64,000 nt of DNA from Turnera subulata (lineage: Eukaryota; Streptophyta; Magnoliopsida; Malpighiales; Passifloraceae). This document shows, in pieces, positions 20,647-31,048 of this stretch. The notes beneath the pieces were generated by a model that was given only the letters and a program-made list of their open reading frames with translations, had not been told where the DNA came from and did no database searches. The DNA is taken from positions 1 to 64,000 of the forward strand of contig JAKUCV010002214.1 in NCBI GenBank assembly GCA_028386065.3. The letters are read 5' to 3'. The stretch's first letter is position 1. Each line of letters starts with the position of its first letter. A program made the position numbers and the translations under genes.

Positions 20647-23593
20647 AAATTCCTTATCTGACAGGCAGTTACTTTGGGACAACCTTTTCCATCTCAAGTC
20701 CTCATTTAAATCTCCTTGGCTTATAATTGGAGATTTTAATGAGACCCTTTCACCACAAGACAGGAAAAGTCAGCGTGTCTGTAACCGTGGAGCAACAGCC
20801 TTCTCCAATTTTCTTTTCTCAATGAATCTCCAAGAAGTTCATCTCAAAGACAGATTGTTTACATGGGGAAATCGCTTCTCTGCTAGCAAACTCGATAGGG
20901 CTTTTCTTGAAGCAGAATGGATTCTTCTCTTTCCCTCCCTCTCACTTCGAGCAGATTCTAAAGGCCCTTCGGATCATTGCCCCATCATCCTCCGGCAGGA
21001 TCAACTTAACTGGGGGTATAGGCCTTTTCGATTTCTAGACTGTTGGTGGTTTGCCCCTAGTTTTGAATCAACCATTAAAGAGATGTGGGAGTCACTTTCT
21101 TTTAAATTTCCTGGGAGGTTCGCTGTAATCAGAAAGCTCAATGCCCTCAAAGCCAACCTCAAAGAATGGAACAAATCTAGCTTTGGTGACATAAACTCTG
21201 CCATCCACAATATTCAGACCGAAATTGATTCACTTGATTTGATCACGGAAACTAGGGACCTGTCCCCATCTGAATGGACCCGCCTCTCTTATCTCAAATC
21301 GGAACGAGCTACGAGAAATAGACAAGCTGAATGTCTTTGGAGGCAGAAGGCAAGACTCCAGTGGTGCAGGCTTGGCGACAAGAATTCCCGTTTTTTTCAC
21401 ATCGTGGCTTGTAATAGAGGCAGAAAGAACTCCATCTGTTCTATTACTTCTGGTGGCAATACTCTCCACAACCCAGATGATATTAAAAATGAAGCTATCT
21501 CCTATTTCTCTGGCCTTTATAAAGCCACCACCTCTTCTCGGCCCAAATTCGGTTCTATACCTGTAAGGCGTTTAAATGCCGAGGACGCCTGTAAACTGGA
21601 GTCTCCATTTTCATCGGATGAGATTAAAAAGGCCGTTTGGGACTGCGAAAGCTCTAAATCCCCCGGTCCGGATGGCTACAATTTTGGCTTCTACAAGAAA
21701 TGCTGGGATTTTATTGGCAGTGATATTTGCACCTTGGTCAAGGAATTCTGGTCCTCTGGGACACTCCCAAAAGGCATCAATACCTCTTTTCTTACCCTAA
21801 TCCCAAAGAGAAAAGAGGCCTCATGCTTCGCAGATTTTAGGCCCATTAGCCTTGTGCACGGTCTGTATAAGATCATCACAAAGTTGTTGGCCTCCCGGCT
21901 AAAGCCTCTCATGCCTACATTAATCAGCCCTCAACAGACCTCTTTTATTGAAGGTAGAAGTATTATGGACAGCGCTATGGTGGCCATGGAAATCGTTGAC
22001 AGTTTGCGCCGCAACAAGACAGGCGCTTTCCTCTGGAAGATTGATTTTCACAAAGCCTTTGATTCAATTTCTTGGGACTATCTTATGGAGATTATGGACA
22101 GCATGGGTTTTGGCTCCCGTTGGCGTGGATGGATCTTAAACTGCCTCTCCTCTTCAAAACTGGCAGTGTTAATTAATGGATCACCAACTACTGAATTCAC
22201 AATGCAAAGAGGCCTTAAGCAAGGTGATCCGCTTTCGCCCTTCCTATTTAACATCGCCGCTGAGGGTCTTTGTGCTATGGTTAACCAAGCTATCCAAGCG
22301 CAGCTTGTCACAGAGGTACGCATTGGCAATTTACCTTTCTCAATCCTACAATATGCCGATGACACACTATTCTTTTCTCCGGACAACCTTGACTCTCTGC
22401 TTAATTTGAAGCGCTGCCTAAGATGTTTTGAAGTTCTCTCTGGGCTCTCTATTAATTTCCACAAGAGCAGTTTGATTGGTATTAACATTCCCACCCATCG
22501 ACTCCATCATGTTGCTGGTCTTTTGCATAGTCGGCCTGACAGACTTCCTACCGTTTATCTTGGTCTCCCTCTCGGTTGCAACATGTCCTACTCCCATGCT
22601 TGGAAACCTGTAATCGATCGAATGGAGAAAAACTTGTTTAAGTGGATATGGAGATACATTGCAGAAAATTCAGAACCTATTTCGCAACCTGTATGGAAAG
22701 CTCTAATTGAAGACAAGTGTCAACTTACAAGACCAGATTCCTCCCCCATCTTTGACTCGAACAAGGCGTCTCCTATTTGGCGTAACATAATTTTGTGCAC
22801 CTCATTCACTGACCCCAACTTTTTACCTCTCCTTGACAAGATCAAACTTCAGATTGGCAATGGTGCAAAATGCAAGTTCTGGCATGATCGTTGGCTCTCA
22901 TGCAATCCCCTCAAAGTTTCTTTCCCCAAACTCTTTTCAATGGCCGTGCACAAAGATGCTTGCTTACAAGATGTCCTGCGCCTTGAAGGTGATCTCTGGG
23001 TTTGGAATCCTCTATGGCGACGACATCCTTTCGAATGGGAGCTTAATAGCATCAATGAGGTTCATGACCTCCTTAAAGGTCTAAAACTATCTCCTTTGAA
23101 ATCTGACCAGTGGACATGGATTGGTGATCCCACAGGCTCTTACTCAGTGAAAGCAGGTTGTTATGCTCTTTATTCCTCCCTCCACCATGCTAGTCATCTC
23201 CCTTCTGTTTGGCTCTCAGTTGCACCACCCAAAGTTGAGTGCTTTACGTGGCTCCTTCTTAATGATGGAATCTGTACACGAGAAGCACTGGTAAAACGTC
23301 ATATTATAGACCCCCAAAACTCACTCTGCCCTTTCTGTGGGCTGCAACCAGAAACCTCCTCTCACTTATTCTTACACTGTCGGTACACCTGGCTTCTATG
23401 GAACAAAATCTATAAGTGGTGGGGAACAAATTGGTGTGTGCCAAACGATTTTGCCTCCCTCCTATCGCAATGGTTTCTCCTTGCTGGACGTAACTCGACG
23501 AAATCCTCTTGGCTCTCAATCCTCTTTGCTACACTATGGTCAATCTGGTTAGCACGTAACAACCTAGTTTTTTGTAATAAGCAGGTGAATTAG
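20647..23593 (+). pseudogene. LINE-B ORF2, truncated but long open frame
   Basis: One continuous frame of about 980 residues, open from 20621 in the host. It contains the endonuclease end (WLIIGDFNETLS, SDHCPIIL) and the RT blocks FRPISLVHGLYKI, WKIDFHKAFDSISW, RGLKQGDPLSPFLFN and the catalytic ILQYADDTLFF. The C-terminal zinc-like CPFCGL...HLFLHC and WLSILFATLWSIWLARN follow. Between VIDRMEKN and LFKWIWRYI about 80 residues present in other copies are missing in frame. The endonuclease N-terminus is lost, so it is not expected to be autonomous, although the lack of stops suggests a recent insertion. Confidence 0.85.
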
Positions 23594-23881
23594 GAACGCT
23601 TATTTGACGTGATCCTGCTCCGAGTCATCACTTGGATTAAAGCTAGACAACCTTCATTCCCTTACCACCTGTGCGATCTCCTCACCACTTCAGAGTCACT
23701 TCAACATTGGAAAGGATGTAAATGTAGTCTATCTCACACCTAGCTTAGTTCCCTTCTCTTTTCTCCAATGTACTTAAAAGTGTAACGGTATTTTTGGCTG
23801 CTTCCTCTGTTTGTATACTCTGTTCTGTAACCCCTTTTTTCTTCTCCCTCAATAAAATCATCGTTATATCAAAAAAAAAAA
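20647..23881 (+). mobile_element. LINE-B, 5'-truncated LINE nested in LINE-A
   Basis: A plus-strand insertion with a poly-A tail (23871-23881) after an AATAAAA signal. It is flanked by a perfect 18-bp duplication TAGGAAAGGATTGGGCTC (20629-20646 and 23882-23899). The duplicated target belongs to LINE-A ORF1. The 5' end begins inside the endonuclease coding region, so it was truncated on arrival. It is younger than LINE-A. Confidence 0.95.
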
Positions 23882-25670
23882 TAGGAAAGGATTGGGCTCT
23901 ATGTATGGTGGGCCTAGGAGAGTAGGAGGTATACGGTGCAGGAACAGTATTATTGAAAGAGATAATAGGGTAAGAGGAGGAGGACCCACCAGAGGTTGGA
24001 GGGGAGACAATAGAGGGGTTTCGGGAATGGGATAGACTAGAGCCGATTGAGGAGAGTCCTGGGGAATGACAGGGGTTGATGCTTTTTGTAGGCCAGCAGC
24101 CAAATTTGAAATGGGAAGGCTGCATGCGCTGGCTTTGTTGCACGAGGGGACGTGACTTCTATGTGGAGCATGGGAACTCATGCAAGCACGTGGATTGGCC
24201 TGCTGGTTGACGGATTCAATGATCCTATAAGGTTGAAGGGATCAGAATTTTGTCACCGGGCAGGGGCGGCGGTGGGGCTGACATGCTGGGAGGATGGAGG
24301 GACAACAACAGGGCTGACATGCTGGGAGTGAATGGAGGTCGTGGGGATGGGGGTTTGGGAAGATAGGTTGGTATTGGTGGGGCTAGATTTATGGGGGTAA
24401 CATGTGGGGAGGGTAGCAGAAGCATGATGATGAAGGACATCAAGAGGGGGTTGGGGAATTTCATCTACATGGACAGCTAATAAAGAATCATCAATATGGA
24501 CAGTGAAAATCTAGTTTGGTTTTATTTTCAGTGGCAGGAGCAGGGGAGAAGAGGGACCCAAAACGAGAGACAAGGGAGTGGAAGAAGCCAATAGACCAAG
24601 CATGTAATGGGACACCTTTAACTCTAATCCATGCCTTCCAATTTGAAGCAGAGTCAGGCCTCTGCCAAGGTCTTAAGAGATCAAAAACAGAGTCAACCCA
24701 AACATGGTTGGCGTTAAGGAATGCATTCATGGTAGTGATGGAGGAAAACTGGACAAGAATTGAGTCACCACCAAGTTCACATAAGAGAACATCCTTGTAA
24801 CCATGAGATTGGAAGAGACTATATATATTGGAGATGTCCAGGGGTTCTAAAAGAATTCCAAAGGCGGATTCTAAGAGCCACTCTGTTTCACTGGGTAGGG
24901 GGGAAAAGGAAATAGTGCCTTTCTCTATAGCTTTGGCAGCAGGGTGGGGAGGGATGGAGGACGTATCTTTCACTACGTCAGCAAAAGATTTATGATTAAG
25001 GGGGAGAAGGGGGGAGGGGGAGGGGGTGGAAATGGATGGGATGTGGTTGAGGCAGGGGGGGGGAGGGGCGAGTGATGAGGGAATGCAGGTATCCGAGATC
25101 AAGTTTAACACGATTGATAGAGGAAATCAATCGTTGGGTGTCATTGCACTCTTTAAAGTTGATGAAACCAAATCTTCTTCCGTTTCTTGCCCATTTCGCT
25201 GGAATATAGGTGTCTATAACTTCACCATATTTAGAGAGGATATGGTGAAAGTCAAAGGCAAACCAACAAGGAGGAAGATTGTCAACATAGAGACTGGTAA
25301 ATTTTTGGTTTTCAATGATGTTTTGAATGCGTTTTCTGCTCCATTTTGAAAAGTGTGGTGGTTTGAGGGGGTTAGAGTTAAAAGGGGGTGGCATTGGACG
25401 TGGAGGGGATGCTCTAGGAGAACTAGGGTTGGGAAAGGGGGGTTTCAGCAACGGGTGGGGAAGAGGGAGGAGCGGCGGCAGATTATGGGATTGTGAACGC
25501 TGCGGTGAGATTGAAGAGGAGGGGGATCGGCTTGACAAACGGTGGGAGGAGGTGAGGATTGGGCACGGGAGGTTGAGGGATGCCGTGGACGGCGGGGGAA
25601 AGGAAAGGTCGAGTGAGGAAGGTGAGGGGACATGGGGAGGGTGGGGGACATGGGTTCCATTGTGTTTCAC
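23882..25670 (-). pseudogene. LINE-A ORF1, N-terminal part with RRM
   Basis: From 25670 the protein starts with a proline/serine-rich leader, then HFSKWSRKRIQNIIE. An RNA-recognition motif follows, with RNP2 SLYVDNLP and RNP1 RRFGFINF. A frame change near 25100 leads into the DUF4283-like region (24491-25111: WLLESAFGILLEPLD..., WKAWIRVKGVPLHAW). Such RRM-type ORF1 proteins coat LINE RNA. Frame breaks and the nested element make this copy defective. Confidence 0.8.
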
Positions 25671-25735
25671 TTATGTCATAACAATCAAGTGTTTGTGGGC
25701 TAGTAGAAATTGTGGACCACATAAAATTTTTACTA

Positions 25736-26050
25736 GTTTTCTTAGGGCTATTAGTGTGTGCCACACACATGGAGGAGTAAAGGAAGTGACTAAATTTAAT
25801 ACAACAATCAGAAATCTTCTTAGTTGGCTCATATCAGTAGTCTCATTCCTTTGAATGCTACCAAGCTGGATTAATTTATATGCAAGACAAGTAAACTTCC
25901 AATCCTGTCCAATACATGTGTTTGGGCCCTTTCGTTCTTCACAAATGTAGTAAACGAATCTAAACTCACAATTCCTATGAAACGTAATCCTTTGTCTATG
26001 CAATGAAACATGACCAACAAAGATTATCTCTAATGCTGAGTTTTTGAAAA
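25736..26050. repeat. Duplicated flank, copy at 45340-45660
   Basis: Shared runs include agggctattagtgt(g/a)tgcca, ggaggag and, further on, tatgcaaga(c/g)aagtaaactt and aaacgtaatcct. This is pre-insertion flank of LINE-A and is paralogous to the region beyond the 43521 F-box copy. A short peptide-like block RAISVCHTHGGVKE is conserved between the copies, but I do not recognise a gene. Confidence 0.55.
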
Positions 26051-26189
26051 ACTGGTCAGGTCCTCAACGTCGATTCAAACTCCTGCCGCCTTCCAGTCAG
26101 ACCTAAACATCTCCCTGCTTTTCATGCAGGCTTTGTGAATCGTTTTCTTTCGTGTCCTTCTAAAGTGCCTAGTAGTATTATTTTTTTTT

Positions 26190-26249
26190 TTACATTCGGT
26201 TTCTTAGTTACTACATTAATAAAGCATATCGTTACCATAAAAAAAAAAA
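26190..26249 (+). mobile_element. LINE 3' tail at the end of an F-box pseudogene
   Basis: The sequence aataaagcatatcgttaccat followed by about 10 A's matches the 3' ends of the LINEs at 20647 and 37564. The 5' limit is unclear. It abuts the truncated C-terminus of the minus-strand F-box fragment. Confidence 0.5.
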
Positions 26250-26835
26250 TTATAACCTTCCTGCAGACAATCTTGCAACCCCAGTATATGCAATTGATTT
26301 TGCTAGGAATTCATCACCATAAGCAAGGGAAACAACAGAGCCTTTTGGGAACACAGACCTCGGCAGGATTTTATGACCTCGAAAACTTTCGGTATCTAGA
26401 TCAAATGACATTGCCTCATAATCTCGTGATTGAATCTTGCTCGTCTTGGCAATGTGAATGACTCCTTTTTCAACACGTATCCAGAGAAGATCGTTTCTGT
26501 CAAAGCCACGAAGATAAGTGGAATCAACCGGCCTCCACGAGGGTTTTTCCTCAATCCCCAATACAAGGATTTCAACTTTATAACCATTTCCAACAATGGA
26601 GTGATCATATACAGAGATCATCTTGTAAAATTCTGAAGTGGGAGCAAAACCGGAAAGCATCTTTCGACTCGTTTTCTGTGGATTAGGTACATTGAATACT
26701 TGCTCAATTGCTGGATTCCTGATGTGAAAGTCCTTGGAAACCTTGTGCTTCTCTAGTATCAATCCATCACAAGACTGCAAAGAAGAAAAAAGCAGGTTGC
26801 TCTGCCACCGGGAATGAACCATATGGGTTGAGGTT
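26250..26835 (-). pseudogene. F-box-associated domain fragment
   Basis: About 190 residues of an FBA-type region (HIRNPAIEQVFNVPNP, VYDHSIVGNGYKVEILVLG, MSFDLDTESFR). Its first 90 bases overlap, with substitutions, the end of the N-terminal fragment at 14738-15052 (EKHKVS). It therefore comes from a sister gene and not the same one. A 1-bp insertion in a T run near 26780 shifts the frame at the N-terminal side, the F-box is missing, and the C-terminus is cut by a LINE tail. Non-functional. Confidence 0.75.
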
Positions 26836-26839
26836 GCTC

Positions 26840-27053
26840 TGCACCCTACCAACCGGGCAGAGAAATAGAAATTTTGTGATACTTGGTTTAAATTTTTTTT
26901 AGAAGTCTAATATTTTTCAAAATTGGAGCTAGTTTGTCGATTTTATTTTATACTAATGATAATTTATTGGGAGAAAGAGTGGGAATAACACTCAATAAAT
27001 AATTGAGTCTAGATAACATTAATTATGGCTCATAAATAATTGAGGCTAGAAAT
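26840..27053. other. AT-rich intergenic stretch
   Basis: Short repeats of the phrase ctcataaataattgag occur near 26993-27010 and 27029-27046. No gene is seen. Confidence 0.35.
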
Positions 27054-27198
27054 TATGGTTCATGAAGTTTTTTTTTTGGATGCTAATCGATTTTTATTGA
27101 GTTTTCTTTATAATTACATCAAAGATAGTATAAAAATAAAACGTCACCCTAAGCTGGCAACGAAACTAACACGTAAATAGCATGTTAAAGGAAAAGCT

Positions 27199-30100
27199 CT
27201 ATGTATATTGTAAGTGAATAACTTTCGTGCTGGTCCACGATCGGAAGAAGTCGGAGGGGGAAAGGATGACACTTGCGCTGTAGGGGAACTGCGGGTGGAT
27301 GGTTTTGAACCAGTAAAAAGCTCTGAATAGTATAAGATCAAAGAGGAGGGGTTCCTGTACAGGCTTCCCATTAAAGACCAAAGCATTCCTCGCTAACCAC
27401 AAGGACCACACGGTGGATAAACCAAGGAGAATCCAAGCAACCTGGTTTGTTCTCGCTCCGGAAAGGCTCGGCCACTGAGTAAACCAATCCTCTAAGGACC
27501 GAGGAGCAACCCAAACAAGCCCCCACCATCGGCACAATTTCTGCCATAGGGAGGTTGCAACATTACAATGCAGGAAAAGGTGAGATACGTCCTCCAAACT
27601 GCGAGTGCAAAAAGGACAGAAAGCAGCGCCCAAAGCCAGCACGTTGCGTAAGAACAAGGAGGCTCTAACAGCCAAGCCGTCATGTAAAACCAACCAGAAA
27701 AAAGCTTCCACCTTAGGAGGCGCAATGTTCAACCAGACAAGGGGTTTATTAGGAGAGAAAACCCTCCCCTTACACAGGAAAGCATACCCCGAATGTGTAG
27801 TGTACACCCCTAAACTAGCCCGTGACCAACTCCATCCATCCTCCTTGCCAGGAGTAAGAGCAGTTGCATAAAAGGCAGCCTGAAGAGCTGAGCAGTCCTC
27901 TTTTTCCCAGTCATACAGGTCACGCCTCTACCACCGGCGGGTATCTGCCAATAAGGTGCCAGAAGAGGATACAGTGGCTATCGAAATGTTAGGAGAGGTG
28001 AAAAGCCCATACAGCCGGCGAAACTGATCCTTTAGGCAACCGAAATCCGACCAGGGGTCCGCCCAGAAACTCACCCTACTACCATCCCCAATAAGCAAAG
28101 CAACTCCATCGGCCATAATGGAACCAGTAGCATCCGAAGCCAAGCTGCTGTGGAGAATCGATGTCCAGACAGGAGAAAGACATGCCAAGTTAAAAGAGGG
28201 AGTGAGAGATGCTGATGGGATCACACATTTTGCATAAATTAACCGACGCCACTAGAGAGATTCATTAGTATGGAACCGCCAATACCACTTGAAGAGCAAA
28301 CTCTGGTTTTGAGATACCAAGTCCAGCATACCAAGTCCCCCTTTCGACTTAGGCAGGATGACCTTCGACCAAGTAACAAGGCACAGGCGCTTATGCCCAG
28401 ATGACCCGCCCCAGAGGAAACCTCTTTGAATCTGAACCAAAGTCCGGACCACCCTTGATGGTAGTTTGAACATGGATGGAAAATATAGAGGAAGGGAGGC
28501 CAGGACGGACTTGAGGAGCACAAGCCGACCGGCCAAGGAAAGAAACCTGCCACGCCACGACTGCAACCGATTTTTAAATTTGTTCACCACCGGCAACCAA
28601 GACTTACAAAGTCGTATATTGGCACCCAAGGGGAGGCCAAGATAGGAGAAAGGTAACTGTTCCGGATTGCAGAGTAGCCTGTCCGCCAAAGAATTGACCT
28701 CAGAGAATGGGAGATGGATCCCCGCCAACCCACTCTTGTGATAGTTTATACTCAAACCTGATAGGAGCTCAAAACATCGAAGCACACGCTTCAAATTAAG
28801 CAAGGAGTCCAGGGAGGCCGGGGTAAAGAAGATAGTGTCGTCTGCATATTGAAGAAGGGATACCGGCAAACCATGCACAGAGATAGGGGCAACCAAGCCA
28901 CTGGCTATCACCCGATTAATACAGGAGGTGAGACCCTCTGCTGCAAACAGGAAGAGAAAGGGGGAGAGCGGGTCGCCTTGCTTGAGACCTTTCTTCATAG
29001 ACAACTATGGCGAAGGGGAACCATTAACTAAGACCGAAAGTGAAGATGACTCCAAACACGCATGGATCCAGGAACACCACCTGGGGCCAAAACCCATACC
29101 AACCATAACATCAAACAAATAGGACCAAGACACTGAATCATATGCCTTTTTGAAATCGATCTTCCATATCACCGCCTGTTGTGAAGACCGTTTCAAAGAA
29201 TGTATTACTTCAGAAGCCACCATAAAACAGTCCAAGATGTTTCTTCCTGCAATAAAAGCAGACTGTGTCTCACTCACCAAGGATGGGATTACTGGGATGA
29301 TTCGGCCGGCCAGAATCTTAGAAGGCCCTCCCCCCGAGGGACCCACCAAATCCAGGTATTGTTACATCACTCCCTCCGCCCGATTAAATCCTTTACCATG
29401 CTGCAGCACTAGGGATTCGAACTCGAGACGTGATGCTTTTTATCCCCCTCAAGGAGAGCACCTTCACCAATTCATTGTACACCCCATGAATAAGGGTGAT
29501 CGGCCGATAGTCATCAAAACTCGTTGCCTCAGTCTTCTTCGCCACAAGAGTAATATAAGAGCAGCATGTTCCTTTTGGTAAAACTCCCATGGAGAAGAAG
29601 GTATGGATGAGAGCAAAAAGATCCCGTTTAATCAAGTCCCAGCACTTTTTATAGAACGAGAAATTAAACCCATCCGGGCCTGGGGCCTTTGTACTATCAC
29701 ATGCCCAAATAGCCTCTTTTACCTCCTCCATGGTAACTTGACGCTCCAGACTAGTAGCATCCTCCAGACTTAAACTCTTGAAAGGTAAAGTACCCACATT
29801 AGGGCGTAGTGGGCAGGTCTCTTCGTAAAGAGAAGAATATAGTCTGGTTGCCTCGGCCTTTACCTCTGTAGGGGCAGATATAGTGTTACCATCCACAACA
29901 ATCGAGTGTATGCCCTTCTTTCTACCTTTATGACAAGCAGTGATATGGAAGAACCGTGTATTCCGATCTCCCAACTTACTCCACTTAAGCCGTGATTTTT
30001 GCCGCCAAAGAGTACTAGCTTGTTTATTTTAAGGAATAAGGAGGAGCGGGTGTCGGCCAGCTCTTGTCGCTCCTCTGAAGATAAATCCTTATCCTCATCC

Positions 30101-31048
30101 TGTTTATCAAGCTCCTCTACTTGTTGCTGCAAAGCCTTCATCTCCTTATTAACATCACCAAAACTGGTTTTGTTCCACTTAGACAATAGGACCCGCAGCC
30201 CCCGCAGCCGCCCCAATTTTTTGAGGAAGCAAAAGAAACCAGGAAAATCATCCCTCAAAGAATTCCACATGCCACTTAGAACTGTCATAAAATCTGGATA
30301 ATCCCACCAGCAATCCTGAAATCGAAAAGGTTTAAATCCCTAGTCTACTTGTTCTTGAGCAAGGATGAGGGGCCAGTGATCGGAAGTTCCCCTCGCATCA
30401 CTCCTGAGAGAAAGAGTAGGCACCAGAATGTTCCATTCGATCGGGTTCGGCCATTGCTCGGTCAATCTTGCTTGCCGAGGCTGAATTGGACCAAGTGTAC
30501 CGTCGACCCTCAAGATAGAACTCCTCCAAATTCAAAGATGACATAAAATCACGTAGTGCACCCGCCCCTCTATGGCTGATTACTCCACTCTTACGATCAG
30601 ACGGGGATAGAACCTCATTGAAATCTCCGACTACGAGCCACAGAGAAGAGAATATCTGCTTCATAGAAAGGAGCTCCTCCCATAGAGACAATCTCTCATC
30701 CAAATCCACTGGAGCATATAGACCACAAATCGTAACAGTCCCATCTGTGCCAGCAAGAACACCCTCAAGCAACACCCATCTTGAGGATGAAGACCGACGG
30801 GAGCAAACAAAACCATCCCCATCCCACATAAACAACAAACCACCCGACAAGCCAGAGGCCTCCACAGAAACAAAATCAAGAGCAGGGGGTGACCAAATTC
30901 TTCTGCACCATCTCTCGGAAACTTGTTGCAATCTTGTTTCACAAATAAAGACGAAAGAAGCCTGATAGGTCCTTAGAAGAAACCGAACATGTTGATGTTT
31001 TGCCGCCGCCATAAAACCCCAAGTATTCCACGATATGAGACTAAACAT
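27199..31048 (-). pseudogene. LINE-C ORF2 (endonuclease/reverse transcriptase)
   Basis: Begins MFSLISWNTWGFMAAAKHQ; its ATG overlaps the ORF1 stop by 8 bases. Visible blocks are WLVVGDFNEVLSPSDRKSG (endonuclease), DSTKAPGPDGFNFSFYKK, DDYRPITLIHGVY, WKIDFKKAYDSVSW, KGLKQGDPLSPFLF and the catalytic LLQYADDTIFF. The C-terminal CPFCTR...HLFLHC zinc-like motif is present. A TAG interrupts the RT after VNGSPSP, a SINE-like insertion lies at about 29320-29478, and frames change near 28240, 27900 and 29990. Inactive. Confidence 0.88.
29320..29478 (-). mobile_element. tRNA-derived SINE-like insertion in LINE-C ORF2
   Basis: On the minus strand the insert carries an A-box-like TTGGTGAAGGTGCTCTCC and a B-box GAGTTCGAATCCC about 35 bp further on, the internal pol III promoter of tRNA-derived plant SINEs. 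It interrupts the conserved RT stretch between HGVY and KILAGR. The remainder is GC-rich (gggtccctcggggggagggc). Target duplications are not obvious, so the exact ends are uncertain. Confidence 0.55.

Larger units (their letters stand above)
16142..25724 (-). mobile_element. LINE-A, near full-length LINE split by a nested LINE
   Basis: A minus-strand L1-like element. The degenerate 3' end is near 16142-16170 (gctaatcgatctttattga on the plus strand, shared with the 27068 and 44489 elements). ORF2 runs 20067-16387; ORF1 runs from about 25670 to 20136, interrupted by the plus-strand element 20647-23881. An 11-bp match AATTTTTACTA at 16131-16141 and 25725-25735 is the probable target duplication. 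Without the nested element and one copy of its duplication the insertion is about 6.3 kb. Both ORFs carry stops and frameshifts, so it is inactive. Confidence 0.8.

Noticed and set aside
25327..25854. 175-codon plus-strand frame, Gly/Arg-rich
   Set aside because: It is the antisense of the proline-rich LINE-A ORF1 leader; the composition mirrors the true minus-strand coding.
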